The position numbers and the translations under genes were made by a program. A DNA stretch of 64,000 nt from Salvator merianae (Eukaryota; Chordata; Lepidosauria; Squamata; Teiidae). Shown here piece by piece: positions 1 to 10,362 of this stretch. Numbering within the stretch: the first letter of the stretch is position 1; each line of letters opens with the position of its first letter. Where the stretch lies: positions 5,009,667-5,073,666 of the forward strand of contig QVOM02000126.1 in NCBI GenBank assembly GCA_003586115.2, written 5' to 3'. The notes below the pieces were generated by a model that was not told the origin of the DNA, searched no databases, and was given only the letters and a program-made list of their open reading frames with translations.

Positions 1-387
1 TCAACACATTTCTTAAACGTAAAACCCACTGATGGATGCAGATGTGTGTAGCTCTGTTCCTTGCTCAGTTCATGGGAGGTGGGGTGGGTCTCACATAGCA
101 ATGAGCACTCAGGCAGCACAAGATGGTCTGGATACATGGGGTTGGGATTTTTGCAATAAGTCATATTGCAGATGTAGGATATAGGCTCAGAGAGGATGAC
201 TTGTTTATGATAATCTATTCAGCAGATATCTAAACTGGGATTTGAAGAAGTGGTATTCTGGATCACACAAAATGCTCTCAGACAGATCCCAGATGCTCAG
301 GGCAGGGAACAGCCCCTCTGCCTCCCCAAACACGAGTGGCAAAATGTTAAAGACTCATGTTCATTCAGTTCCTTGCTGCAGAAGCCT
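1..387. other. Intergenic, nothing recognised
   Basis: I see no coding signal, no clear repeat boundary and no RNA gene in this stretch. It leads directly into a CR1 fragment. Confidence 0.5.
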
Positions 388-589
388 CATAAGAAGGAAG
401 GACTAGAAACAATGAGATGAAACTTCAAGGGAGTAGATACAGGCTAGATATTGGAAAAAACTTTCTGACAGTAAGGGCTGTGAGCTCTCCTTCACTGGAG
501 GTCTTCAAGGAGAGGCTGGACAGACATCTGTTGAGCAGGGGGTGGACTCGATCACCTTGGAGGTCCCTTCCAACTCTATGATTCTATAT
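388..589 (+). mobile_element. CR1 LINE 3' end fragment
   Basis: The sequence matches the end of CR1 ORF2 and its short 3' UTR. It contains the 'aaggaaggactagaaacaatg' region, an 'aggagaggctggacagaca' segment and the closing 'ccttccaactctatgattct' tail. It is heavily 5'-truncated, as usual for CR1, and has a deletion relative to the fuller copy at 2088-2563. It encodes nothing intact. Confidence 0.85.
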
Positions 590-676
590 ATTTCCAGGCA
601 ACGTGCAGAGGTACTTGGAGTCTTGATTTGTTCCCAAAATGTTCCCCTGTGAGGGGCTGCAATCTTCTTCACTTAA

Positions 677-1070
677 GGAGCCTCCAGATGCGGATTAAAA
701 ACTGTGATTTTCCTGGGGCTGTATTGGGGTTGCCAAACACACCCATGGCAATCCCAATATACTCCTGGGATAGTGCAATGAAAATACACTTATATAGGCA
801 TGATGGAAAATCCAGCTCTGATGCTGGGTTTTCTGTCATGCTGGATTGCTTACCTTGTCTGGTGTTATCTTGTGGAATTGCTGCTCTTGCAAAAGTACCT
901 GGGTGTAGGAAGTGCACGAAAAAAAAGGGAAGTGGATGGACACTTCCTGTATCCGGGTACTTCTGCAAGAGCAGCAATCCTCCAAGGAAATAATAGGTAA
1001 GGAAAGAGCCAAGGTTTGCCCAAGGACTGCCTCCTACAATTTGGCAGGGGTGGCAAGATGCAACTGTGGG
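677..1070 (+). mobile_element. Non-autonomous DNA transposon, family D
   Basis: This stretch is colinear with 59721-60134. Shared landmarks are a 'CCAGATGYGG' start, 'cccaatata...cctgggata', 'tgggaaatccag...gatgctggg', 'gattgcttacc' and 'aaagggaagtgg'. Short ORFs here on both strands are by-products. The ends are approximate and I could not define a target-site duplication. The superfamily is not assigned. Confidence 0.6.
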
Positions 1071-1398
1071 ACTGCTGTAGCCAAAAGTCTCTTGTTTGGC
1101 GTGGCTGTCCCAATGACCATGACAAGGGAATCGGTGTAAAGCAGCTTATTGAATATATTCAGCAAAGTGCGTGGCTTCCCATATGCAAAGCAAGAATGGG
1201 AGCCCCAAATACAGTTTTCCACAACTTTATATAGCATTTTCTTTTTAGGAATTGCCTTCCCACTTATTAGGCATTATCCATAGAGCTACAGGCAATGAAG
1301 CAGGAGGCTAAAGCACAGGTGGCATAAATCCCAATGTGTGTCTGATGGGACTTAGAACAGATACAAGCTGCATCTCCATTACATGACAAAGACACCTT
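1071..1398. other. Intergenic, nothing recognised
   Basis: No gene or clear repeat boundary is visible between the family D element and the following family C element. Confidence 0.4.
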
Positions 1399-1774
1399 GG
1401 GCCTGTTCGGACTTTGCACTGTTCGCTGCTCCTGATCATGGATAACCGTGAAACACAAATTAGTGCTCCACAGCTTTACTGGGAGTTGATAGTCAGCTCC
1501 CAGTAAAGTGCATTCACACTACGAATGCACGGCCATACCACACAGGGCGTCTGTGCCTGTATGATTGCGTAATTGCATGACTGCATGCTTGCACACTGCG
1601 CGGTGCTGCCAGTCACCATGGCAGCAGCTGGATGCTTCCCAGCCACTGTCATGGTTCTGACTAAGCACAGGATACTAGGGCCACGCAGTGTGGACTGTGT
1701 CTGTGCTGTATGGTCAATTCCACTGTGGAATGTTCACTGACGAACATTCCATGGTCGAAAGGGTGAACAGGCCC
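1399..1774 (+). mobile_element. MITE family C with 3-bp TSD CTT
   Basis: The element begins GGGCCTGTTCGGACTT and ends GGGTGAACAGGCCC. It is flanked on both sides by CTT (1396-1398 and 1775-1777), an exact 3-bp target-site duplication. The interior shares 'gtggagcac...', 'gccagtcaccatggcag' and 'ggatgcttcc' with the copies at 28420 and 33810. It has no coding capacity. The TSD length and TIR start suggest a PIF/Harbinger-type mobiliser, which is inference. Confidence 0.75.
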
Positions 1775-2087
1775 CTTATGAGTCCAGTTTGTGCTTCCTA
1801 CAATGTCCAACCAGATGTATCTGGAAGATCCCAAACATTCACCAATCTCCTCCTCAGGACCCTCACTCTTAAGGTGTAGGGGGATCCAAGACCGAATGAG
1901 AAAAGTGTGACAGAAATGCAACTTTCCCCTTTAAATACTCTTGAAACAACTCCAGCTCTTGTTTCTTAGATGTGTCTATGAATAGTCATGCCTAAATTCA
2001 TTATCAGTCTGGAACTGCAAAGCAGGAGAATTGTAAACTGCTCTTTCTAAGAGCCTTTTGCACTTATTGGTTGTCTGGTATCTGTTG

Positions 2088-2563
2088 TCTGACAAACTGG
2101 AGCAGGTTCAGAGGAGGGCTGCCAAAATGGTGAGTGGTCTGCAAACCATGTCCAACGAGGAACGGTTAAAGGACCTAGAAATGTTTAGCCCGCAGAAGAG
2201 AAGACTGAGAGGAGACATGATAGCTGTTTCCAGGTATCTGAAGGGCTGTCACAGTGCAGAGGGATTGGCCTTATTTTCACTTACACAAGAAGGAAGGACT
2301 AGAAACAATGGGATGAAACTTCAAGGGAGTAGATACAGACTAAATATCAGAAAAAACTTTCTGACAGCAAGGGCTATCAGTCAATGGAACAGGTTGCCAT
2401 TGGTGGAATAGGTGGTGAACTCTCCTTCACTGGAGGTCGTCAAGGAGAGGCTGCACAAGACATCTATCTGGGACGGTTTAGTGATTCCTGCATTGAGCAG
2501 GGGGTTGGACTTGGATGATCCTGGAGGTCCCTTCCAACTCTGATTCTCTGATTCTATGGTATC
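2088..2563 (+). mobile_element. CR1 LINE, ORF2 C-terminus plus 3' UTR
   Basis: Translation around 2088-2411 gives the C-terminal tail of CR1 ORF2, with a 'LEQVQRRAAKMV' stretch and 'QWNRLP' near the end. A frame-breaking stop follows. It then runs into the standard CR1 3' UTR ending 'ccttccaactctgattct'. This is a 5'-truncated, dead copy. The same segment appears inverted at 8300-8772. Confidence 0.9.
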
Positions 2564-3873
2564 CTTTGAGTCTGTCCCTTTTCAGGCTCCTCTCTTCTGC
2601 ATGCTAAGTTTTAAGAGCAGGTGAAACGGGGATGGGGAACCAGAATGGTTTGTAACTTTACGATAGTTCCTTATCAGCCGTTTTGGATCTCTTATCCAAT
2701 ATGTAGTGCTTTTACAATTGTTTTCATTTCCATCTGGCTCCACAGAGTAGTTATACATGGATTTGTGGCACATCACATGTGTCTTTTTAAAGCTTTCATT
2801 AAATTGGATTTCTTTTCCTCTCCCCGGCCAGCAATTGCACAGCCAGATTTGCAGGAATCCTTTTGAGATATGACATTGCATTATTGTAAAAGCTCCACCG
2901 TTCTTATCTTTGTGACCTGCCAGGTCATCACGGACTACATATAAGGATTAACATCAGCACAGGCCCCTAAGCAATTTCTAAAGACAGACTGGATTTTTAC
3001 AAAACACTTTAAACAAATAATTCATGTCCTCCTTTATCCCTCACTCACTCCCCACGCTTGCGGTTGTTGAGGATTTTCAAATGCAGTTGAAGATGCTTTG
3101 AAGAATGCAACAGCGATGTTGGAAGATGATTAAAAACTCTCTCATGTGCATGAAAAATAGCTATGATGTCCAAATGCACTCTGATTGAGTATTATTGAGG
3201 CTAAAAGGTACAAAATTCTCTAGGTTTTGTGAGCTCGGATTGGATGTTTTAGGCTGGCTTGGGAATGTGGTATCTTCCCTGTGACCTTGTGTGAGATTTT
3301 AATCTACACCACATCCTTGCTCCTGAAAAAACTCCTTTTTGCAAGCCCAGAAGCTTTCCAGTAATATGTGAAGGACACTTTTAAGGGCAGCTATGCACTG
3401 AGGGTGAACCATGCAAAAGCACATGTGGGAATTAAGCAGTGTGAACAGTAATGGTCCCTTTTGTTTATGTGTCACTTCTGAGTTGATATCTCAGGATACT
3501 TTGAAATAATTCTAGAACGCAGCAACCAGGAGGTGTGTCAAGTTGCTGGTTGCATGGCAGAAATCTTCACAAAATAACATGCGATTTAAGCAAGGGATGG
3601 AGAAACCCTGGATTGATCATGAAGCTGAGTGGTGTTCGAAGAAGCTAAAATCCAGTCGGATAAAAACTGGGCACGAGCGGATAGGGAGAAAGCAATGGAG
3701 AAGCAGGAAGACGGCCTCTTTTTACCTGAGTCCCTTAGGGGAGAGAATATCTTTGACGAGGAGAGGAAGATGAGAAAAACAAAGAAATCCTTGTAAGTAT
3801 GATGTAGGTAAAGGAATATATCATGTAGTGTTTACCCTTAGATTACCTGATATCAGCTATATAACTTTTGTGT
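2564..3873. other. Intergenic, no gene seen
   Basis: The stretch is AT-rich unique-looking sequence. Short ORFs (for example 3543-3773) lack any recognisable domain or splice context. I see no repeat family that I can name here. Confidence 0.45.
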
Positions 3874-4339
3874 GGGCCCCAAGATTGTGGGCCCGGTCAG
3901 GATCGGATACAGTGAGGAGTGTTTGTGCTTGTCAGAGCTGGAATTCTCTGTGAGCTGACCAGCTGGGGAAAGAAGTGTGAATGGGATCGCGCCAGTTCTG
4001 TAGCTGTGTCCAGAACGGCTGCCAGAGTCCGGACCCCAAAATTCAAATCTAACAAGAGCTGTGTTCGAATCGTCGGGTGGTGCCTGCATGGCCATGCAGT
4101 CCCTGCCCTGTCACCATTCCAATCCAGGAAGTGGTGCGAACGTACCACTCCTGATCCGCATCTGATCCTCATCTAATCACCTTGGAGACTACAATTTCCT
4201 TGACCACAGCTGGTGACCTTCAGGCGAGCTTCAGCTGGGCTTGGGTGAGTTTTCAGTCAGCTGGAGCTGTTTGCAGGTGTGAATGCTCTGTTCCAGCAAA
4301 TGACCTGGAATGCACCACTCGCTAAGTGCAAACAGGTTC
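3874..4339 (+). mobile_element. MITE family G, shortened copy
   Basis: The interior is colinear with the complete family G element at 26601-27234: 'ggtcaggatcg', 'ccaggaagtggtg', 'actacaattt', the repeated 'gcttcaggygagcttcag', and an end reading AAGTGCAAACAGGTTC. The 5' part is shorter than in the other copy. The left flank is TGT and the right flank TGG. Its right flank doubles as the left target duplication of the next element. Confidence 0.65.
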
Positions 4340-4342
4340 TGG

Positions 4343-4766
4343 GGGTCTGTTCACACTTACTTTCTAGTGAGCATGGAGGCACTCATTAGTGAAGTGCTTC
4401 TGCATTTCATGGAAACCCTAGCAATCCGGAGTGGGCTACAGCTGCTCCTGATTGTTACTAGCTGTGGAGCACAACATGGTACTCCTCAGCCGTACGGGGA
4501 GCAGCTGGACTGCTCCTGGTACACAGCATTTGCATCTACTTCCTGCTACGAATGCTGCAGGCCACAGTGCGGCATAGCGGTGCAGTCACGTGCCATGTCC
4601 CTGGTTGCCATGGCAGTGGCAGCCAGGATTTGCCCTGTGAGTGCCGAAAGCCTATTTCCAGGTTCTTCCAGCCCTCGCAGGGCGGATGGCTGCCACACCG
4701 AGGGGACTGTTCCACCTTGGAAAGTTTGGATTCGAACATTCCAACGTGGAAAGTGTGAAAAGGCCC
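4343..4766 (+). mobile_element. MITE family C with 3-bp TSD TGG
   Basis: The element starts GGGTCTGTTCACACTT and ends AAGTGTGAAAAGGCCC. TGG flanks it exactly at 4340-4342 and 4767-4769. It begins three bases after the preceding family G element ends. ORFs crossing this stretch (for example 4310-4804) are non-coding shadows of the repeat. Confidence 0.8.
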
Positions 4767-4849
4767 TGGAACTGTGGAATTTGTGGGAGCAGGGAAGTGA
4801 TTGAATGCTTTTCTTCTACCTGCCCAAACACAGGACAGGCATCAACATA

Positions 4850-5345
4850 TGGCCTTTTTGCATTTACCATGCAAAGATTCGGAACAGGAAAGATGGATTA
4901 CACAATCCGTCCCGTGGCTGGGCCGGATTGCCCTTAGACAGCCACAACGTCATTTGCATGGCAACAACTGTTCCTATCTAGCTTCTGCACCAGTCCCAAA
5001 GCTTGCATGAACTTGACAGCTGACTTCTGCAAGCTCCAATAGCCAGGAATGAAAGTTCCTGGCCTAGGAGCACCGGGGAGCCCATTTTGGCAGCATGCTT
5101 TGTTGCAGCACCAAAATGGGTCATCCAGGAAGCTGAACACGAAGGCGTATGCCTTTTGCATGCCTCCACAATCCTGATTACCACCAGTAGACCTTGATAT
5201 TGAGGTCTACCAGTGATCCGGATCTGGGATCTCCACTGTGGATTTTGCTCTGTCTGGTGCAGACAAGAGTATATTTCAGGGAGCAAGGCCTCTCTGGTCC
5301 AGACCACTGTGCAGATGAATGAAACCCTGAAGATAAATATGCTAC
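4850..5345 (+). mobile_element. MITE family F, degraded
   Basis: The left end resembles the shared terminus (TGGCCTTTTTGCATTT). The interior follows the order seen at 47465-47981: 'aaagttcctggcc', 'gagcccattttggcagc', 'ggcgtatgccttttgcat', and 'cttgatattgaggtctaccagtgatcc'. The right end is unclear. Confidence 0.55.
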
Positions 5346-5506
5346 CATCTGATCTGAAATTGAGGTAAGTTCAGATAATAATAAATAATACCATAATGAA
5401 TATTGATGGTAATGCCCATTGTGACAGGTGGCACAGAGAGAAGGAGGGCTAGAAATAAATGGTAGCAGAGATCAGGACAGGCAGAGCTCACAGTAGGTGA
5501 GACAGT

Positions 5507-6082
5507 GGGCCTGTTCGCACTGCAGCGGTAGACCGTTCTTAAGCGATAGCTAGAACGGAGCTTTTGCACTGCCGCGGGCGCGCGCCTCACCCGATCCCAA
5601 CCACTTCGTACCCGATTCGTACCTGATCCTGGGTAAGGCAAGACAAGTAAAAGCTTGTCTTCATTCCGACCTGCGTGATGGAGCAAAGATCGGGCACGTC
5701 TTTCGCACTCCCGTCCGCGTTTGAAATGGCGGCCGGGCGTGGCTGGCGCGGCTGCGCATGGGTGGTACGAAGCTTCACACCCGGGTGCAAAGTTTTCACA
5801 CCCGGGATAGCCCTTTGGGCATGGCAGCCTAGCTGCCGTTAAGAAGCTGGCTCCGTAAGGAGCCCTCTGGTTACGAAGCGGAGCTCGATGGTACGAAGCG
5901 GAGCTCGATGGTACGGAGTGCGGTACGGAACTAGTGGCTGCCATCCGCACTGTTCCCTCTGCTGGTTGGCTTCGGGTCTGTTCTTCTGGCTGGGAGTGTG
6001 AATGGCAGCCAGCATTCTCCAACCCCTCCGGTCTGAAGCCAACTACTGGGAACGGTCTACTGAGCTCAGTGAGAAAAGGCCC
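5507..6082 (+). mobile_element. MITE family A, copy 1 (CpG-rich)
   Basis: The element starts GGGCCTGTTCGCACT and ends AGTGAGAAAAGGCCC. The interior is GC- and CpG-rich and contains 'cacccgatcc', 'aaaagcttgtcttcattccg', 'ggcgtggctggcgcgg' and several 'tacgaagcggagctcgatgg' units. Flanks are AGT on the left and ATT on the right, one mismatch apart. The right ATT is also the left duplication of the next element. Length is 576 bp with no transposase. Confidence 0.8.
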
Positions 6083-6085
6083 ATT

Positions 6086-6819
6086 GGCCCTTTCTGCACT
6101 TGGCCTTATTGTGGATTATATCCCAGAATAGGGAGCTGCTATCCAAATGCTAGTACAAACTGTGAAAGGTCTTGCCCAGGGCCTAACATAGTCTGCACTA
6201 GCATGCAGATGGCAGGTCCCTATTCTGACACACTGGGCCTTTTCGCACTACAGCGGTGGAACGTTCTTGTCCGTTCGCTGGAATGGAGCTTTCGCACGGG
6301 CGCGCACCTCACCCGATCCGAACCACATCGTACCCGAACCGAACCCAATGCTGGGTAAGGCTAGACAAGTAAAAGCTTGTCTTCATTCCGACCTGCGTGA
6401 TGGAGTGAAGATCGGGCACGGTGCTTTTGCACTCCCATCCACGTTTGAAATGGCGACCGGGCGTGGCTGGCGCGGCTGCGCATGCATGGTCCGAAGCTTC
6501 GTACCCCGGTCCAGTGCTTCGTGCCCGGGATAGCCCTTTGGGCATGGCAGCCTAGCTGCCGTTACGAAGCCGGCTCCGTAAGGAGCCCTCTGGTTATAAA
6601 GCGGAGCTCGATGGTACGGAGTGTGGTACTGAACTAGCGGATGCCATTCGCACTGTTCCCTCTGCTGGTCGGCTTCGGGTCCGTTCCTCTGGCCGGGAGT
6701 GTGAATGGCAGCCAGTGTTCTCCAACCCCTCCGGTCCGAAGCCAACTACTGGGAACGGACTACGGAGCTCAGTGCGAAAAGACCCATTATCTGGAATAAG
6801 TCCAAGTGCAAAAAGGGCC
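6086..6819 (+). mobile_element. MITE family B, split by nested family A copy
   Basis: The left end is GGCCCTTTCTGCACTT and the right end AAGTGCAAAAAGGGCC. ATT flanks both sides exactly (6083-6085 and 6820-6822). The family B body is interrupted from 6235 to 6785 by a complete family A element. Without that insert the element is about 183 bp, close to the 193 bp copy at 7090-7282. The terminal body carries the 'cttatt...ggattatatccc' motif typical of B. Confidence 0.75.
6235..6785 (+). mobile_element. MITE family A, copy 2, nested in family B
   Basis: It starts GGGCCTTTTCGCACTA and ends AGTGCGAAAAGACCC. It is highly similar to 5507-6082 in the same orientation and 551 bp long. The flanks within the host element are ACT and ATT, one mismatch apart. 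It inserted after the family B copy and therefore dates later than it. Confidence 0.8.
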
Positions 6820-7032
6820 ATTGATAATGGCTGTAATTGGTGGATTTTGCACAGCCACTTGGCTCTAGGCCAGAAAAACGGGAATCAACATTCATTTTCC
6901 AAAGAGCACATCTGGAAGCACCTGTATGCAATAGGTCATATTTACCTGCTTGCCCTTTTTGCTCCTTTGTTCCCACCAGGGGGCTTTTCTAGATCTTTCA
7001 TTGCTGCTCAACAGACTGCTATACAGGAGTCT

Positions 7033-7824
7033 TAGGCTGTGTTCAAACATGAGAAAACAAGTAACTTGGAGGCACCTCATAGAGACAGTGACCCTTTCCA
7101 CACTAGACCTTATTCTGGGATATATTCCGGGATATATCCCAGAATAGGGGGCCTAAAGCCTGCATACTAGTGCAGACTATGGCAGGCCCCACCTGGGTCT
7201 TGCCGTAGTCTGTACTTGCATGTGGATGGCACGTCCTTTGTCCGTGATATATCCCACAGTAAGGCCCAGTGCAGAACGGGCCAGTGCGTGGCCCTCATGT
7301 TCCCAACCCTTCTCTAATCCACCTTTCCTAGCACAGATTGTTCATGAGAGGGGGGAGGGGCAGGCTGGTGTGTGAACAATCCCACCTCGAGGCCATCTCT
7401 GAGCCGCCTCAGAGATGCTTCCTTTTGTTATGTGCATTCACAGCTTGGGCAGCCTTTGTACAACCGTTGGAGTCACTCCTGGGACGACTGAGGGTCCCCC
7501 CCCCCCCCATATTGATCAATGCCGAAATCCTTCTTCTGCTCTTGCTTCAACAGTTGAGGTGCACTGGCTTGTGTGGGGGGTTTTGTCACTCCCAGCGCGT
7601 GCCCTGCCCCTCAATACAGTTCGCAATGGCCATTCAGCAACTCGAGCTGAATCAATGAGGCCTGCCGTACCTGCATGGCACGGCAGGGTTTGCAAATGGA
7701 CAGCAGCTCCCAAGCTGACTTGGGCAACAGCCATTTGAATGGGTTCCTGAGATGCCCAGGGCACGCACGGATTGTCTCCTTCCTCAAAAGGACTCATCAG
7801 AGGTGTGAATGAACTCAGCACTAG
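7033..7824 (+). mobile_element. Repeat family K, with nested family B element
   Basis: Starting 'ggctgtgttcaaacatgag', this is colinear with the repeat beginning at about 63696: 'cctcatagaga', 'tctaatccaccttt', 'ttcatgagaggggggagggg', 'gtgtgaacaa', 'gagatgc'. The right boundary is estimated from a 'gtgtgaatgaactcagca' stretch resembling the inverted start. A family B element interrupts it at 7090-7282. ORFs here are not genes. Confidence 0.5.
7090..7282 (+). mobile_element. MITE family B, 193 bp, TSD AGT
   Basis: The body has the family B palindromic motif ('attctgggatatat', 'gatatatcccagaata') and ends GCAGAACGGGCC. It splits family K between 'catagagacagt' and 'gcgtggcc'. AGT occurs at 7087-7089 and again at 7283-7285. 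The uninterrupted K copy near 63750 shows that removing the insert plus one AGT restores colinearity, so a 3-bp duplication is supported; 4 bp (AGTG) cannot be excluded. Confidence 0.8.
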
Positions 7825-8299
7825 GACCTATAAACTGGAGTCTGTGCCTTGACATGGGATTTTGTTAGCAAAATTTATTTCCTTCCTTCCTTTCTTTCTT
7901 TTGTATTTAGGAGCTGCTACTGAATTTCCTGGTTGTTTTTTTCCCCCTCTTTCTCTTTGAAATCAGCCTGTGTGAGTTTGAACCCTTGCTGTATTTATCT
8001 CACTGGGCCTCCTCAGGTTTCTTTCTTTCTTTTTATTTAAAATCTCACACTCTCCACTGGAGAAGTCAGTTTTATTATCCACAGGTGGTTGATAGCTTTC
8101 AGGCAGTTTTTCTGCATTTTATGATGAATTCAAACACTCTTGTAATGTTGTTCTTGCTGATGTTGTTTTTTTTGAAAAGTGGTATGTAGAATTACATCAT
8201 GTTTTTCTCCCTACAAAGACAGACAGGATATTCGAATATTGAGAACAAGAACAACACTTCTTCCCCCCCCCCCCGTCAGAAAACCATGCTGACTTATCC
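7825..8299. other. Intergenic, T-rich, no gene seen
   Basis: The stretch has several T/C-rich runs, including a C homopolymer near 8263. I recognise no gene or element before the inverted CR1 at 8300. Confidence 0.4.
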
Positions 8300-8772
8300 T
8301 AGAATCCTAGAATCATAGAGTTGGAAGGGACCTCCAGGGTCATCGAGTCCAACCCCCTGCTCAATGCAGGATTCACTAAAGCATCCCAGACAGATATCTG
8401 TCCAGCCTTTCCTTGAAGATCTCCAGCAAAGGAGAGCCCACCACCTCCTGTGGTAACCTGTTCCAATGACTGATTGCCCTTACGGTCAGAAAGTTTTTCC
8501 TAATATCTAGCCTGTATCTACTCCCTTGGATTTTCATCCCATTGTTTTTAGTCCTTTCTTCTTGCGCAACTGAGAATAGGGCCAATCCTTCTGCACTGTG
8601 ACAGCCCTTGAGATACTTGAAAACAGCTATCATATCTCCTCTCAGTCTTCTCTTCTGCAGGCTAAACATTCCTAGGTCCTTTAACCGTTCCTCGTAGGAC
8701 ATGGTTTGCAGACCACTCACCATTTTGGTCGCCCTTCTCTGAACTTGTTCCAGTTTGTCAATGTCTAAGGAG
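8300..8772 (-). mobile_element. CR1 LINE 3' end, inverted
   Basis: On the minus strand this reads CR1 ORF2 C-terminus ('LEQVQRRATKMV' to 'HWNRLPQEVV') followed by the CR1 3' UTR. The plus strand shows the familiar 'aatcatagagttggaaggga' tail. The reading frame stays open for about 135 codons, more intact than the copy at 2088, suggesting a somewhat younger insertion. It is still only a 3' fragment. Confidence 0.92.
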
Positions 8773-9124
8773 ACATTGGACATCTAAGGAGATATATTTA
8801 GATCTCACCCTATTCATCTCTATGGGAAATGAAGGTCTTGCCCTATTCATCTTTATGGGAAATGTGCCTTTTGCAGCCGTAAAGCTGTGATGACAATGCT
8901 GTGAGGTGGACCGCTATCACTGTCATCACAGCTCGGTAGCTGCAAATGGCACATGTGGAAATACTCTTCATTTTCCATGTGGCTGCAAAGCCAAATTAGC
9001 TGCACATCCGAGGAAAACAGTAAATGCTGGCTGTCCTGGTTTTCATAGCACAACTGCAGGGGCAGTTGTGGACCTGTGGGAATGTTACTGCAACTCTGTG
9101 GGCTTGTGGAAAGTTAGTGTGCAT

Positions 9125-9436
9125 GGAATTTACTATGGAATTACTACCAGAAGAGGTGGTGGCAGCAACCAGTGCAGCTTTAAGAAAGGGGTAGACAAAT
9201 TAATGGAGGACAAGCGTATCAATGGCTACTAGAATGGATGCCTAAGTACCAGTTCTAGGTTGAAGGGACAGGCAGGATGCCTCTAAAGGCCACTTGCAGG
9301 GAATTGAGAGCAGGTGAAGGTTTTGTGCTTGTCTTCTTCTTGAGAATGCCCAGAAGCAATCGGGGGCCACTGTGTGAGGAAAGAATGCTGGACTGGATGG
9401 GCTATTGCCTGATCCAGTAGGGCTCTTCTTATGTTC
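9125..9436 (+). mobile_element. CR1/L3-like LINE 3' end
   Basis: The segment reads from the end of the coding part ('ggaatttactaccagaagagg') into the 3' UTR ('caatggctactagaatggatgc', 'ccactgtgtgag', 'gatgctggactggatggg', 'tgatccagtagggctcttctt'). It is a distinct subfamily from the CR1 tail at 388 and 2088. It is non-coding. Confidence 0.85.
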
Positions 9437-9449
9437 CTAAGTTTTAAGA

Positions 9450-9552
9450 GATTGGACAAATCCATGGCAGACAGGTTTATCAATGGCTACTAGACTGGAT
9501 GCCTAAGTACCACCTCCAGGTTGGAGAGGCAGGCTGGATGCCTCTAAAGAAA
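9450..9552 (+). mobile_element. CR1/L3-like 3' UTR fragment, duplicate
   Basis: It repeats the 'ggacaaatccatggcagacagg', 'caatggctactagactggatgc' and 'ggcaggctggatgcctctaaag' portion of the adjacent unit at 9125. It lies directly downstream in the same orientation. Confidence 0.75.
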
Positions 9553-9828
9553 CAAAACTCAAAAGTTCCAGGATAATGTACATCTAAAATAAATGTATTA
9601 TGAAATGAAGATAATGAACAAATATAACAAGGTATTTGACATCAATGGAAAACTGCACTGATTTGTACTGAAAACAATCATAACAAATATCAATAAAAAG
9701 AAGGGGAAAAAAGAAATCAGTAAGAGTAAAACATCCCTCAGGTGGAATCCTTGTCCATTTCCAGCTGCTGCTGTTCATGATCTGCAGCTAACTGGAAACG
9801 TTCAATGATGATACTTCTCTAGTCTCAA

Positions 9829-10362
9829 GGGCTGGCTTCGGACGCCAGCCGAATATAGCACCAACAGGTGATATTCTGGAGAAAAGGTCCTCTGGAATGA
9901 CCACTTGATGGTTAGACAGTGCGGGGGACTGCCCTGTCTGTGCGCCTTTTGGTACATGTACTTCTGGGTATTTGCTGATACAAAATATCCAGAAGGGCAC
10001 GATTGTGACCACTGTGCATGCATGGGCACCATTTCCCCCCTCACGCATGCACAGTGGATATGCACATCTGAGTATCAAAATATCTGGATGCATGTGATGC
10101 CACAGTTGCACACGCATGGCCATTTTTTTCAGCCCACATGCAGGCACTGTGGCCAGAATAACAATGGCAGCTCTGTCTACAAAATAAGTGATAGCACTAT
10201 TTTGCAAACCCCACCATCAGAGTGGGGTTTTCCTGAAATAGGATAGCACACATTTTAGGGGGGATATAGCGTAGCTATGGTGGGGTTATCACAGATATGT
10301 GTTTCAATTCCACCATAGCAGCACCAAAATGGTGCTATATTCCCTGTGTCTGGATGGGGCTA
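9829..10362 (-). mobile_element. DNA transposon family E, inverted
   Basis: This is the reverse complement of the element at 56584-57020. Shared features are the 'gtctggatggggc' end, 'gctatggtggggttatcaca', 'accccaccatcagagtggggttttcctgaaata' on the plus strand, and an end near 'tattctggag'. Termini resemble GGGCYCCATCCAGATG. There is no clear target-site duplication. ORFs inside it on both strands are shadows. Confidence 0.65.

Noticed and set aside
4310..4804. 164-codon ORF
   Set aside because: It runs across a family C MITE and its flanks and shows no domain.
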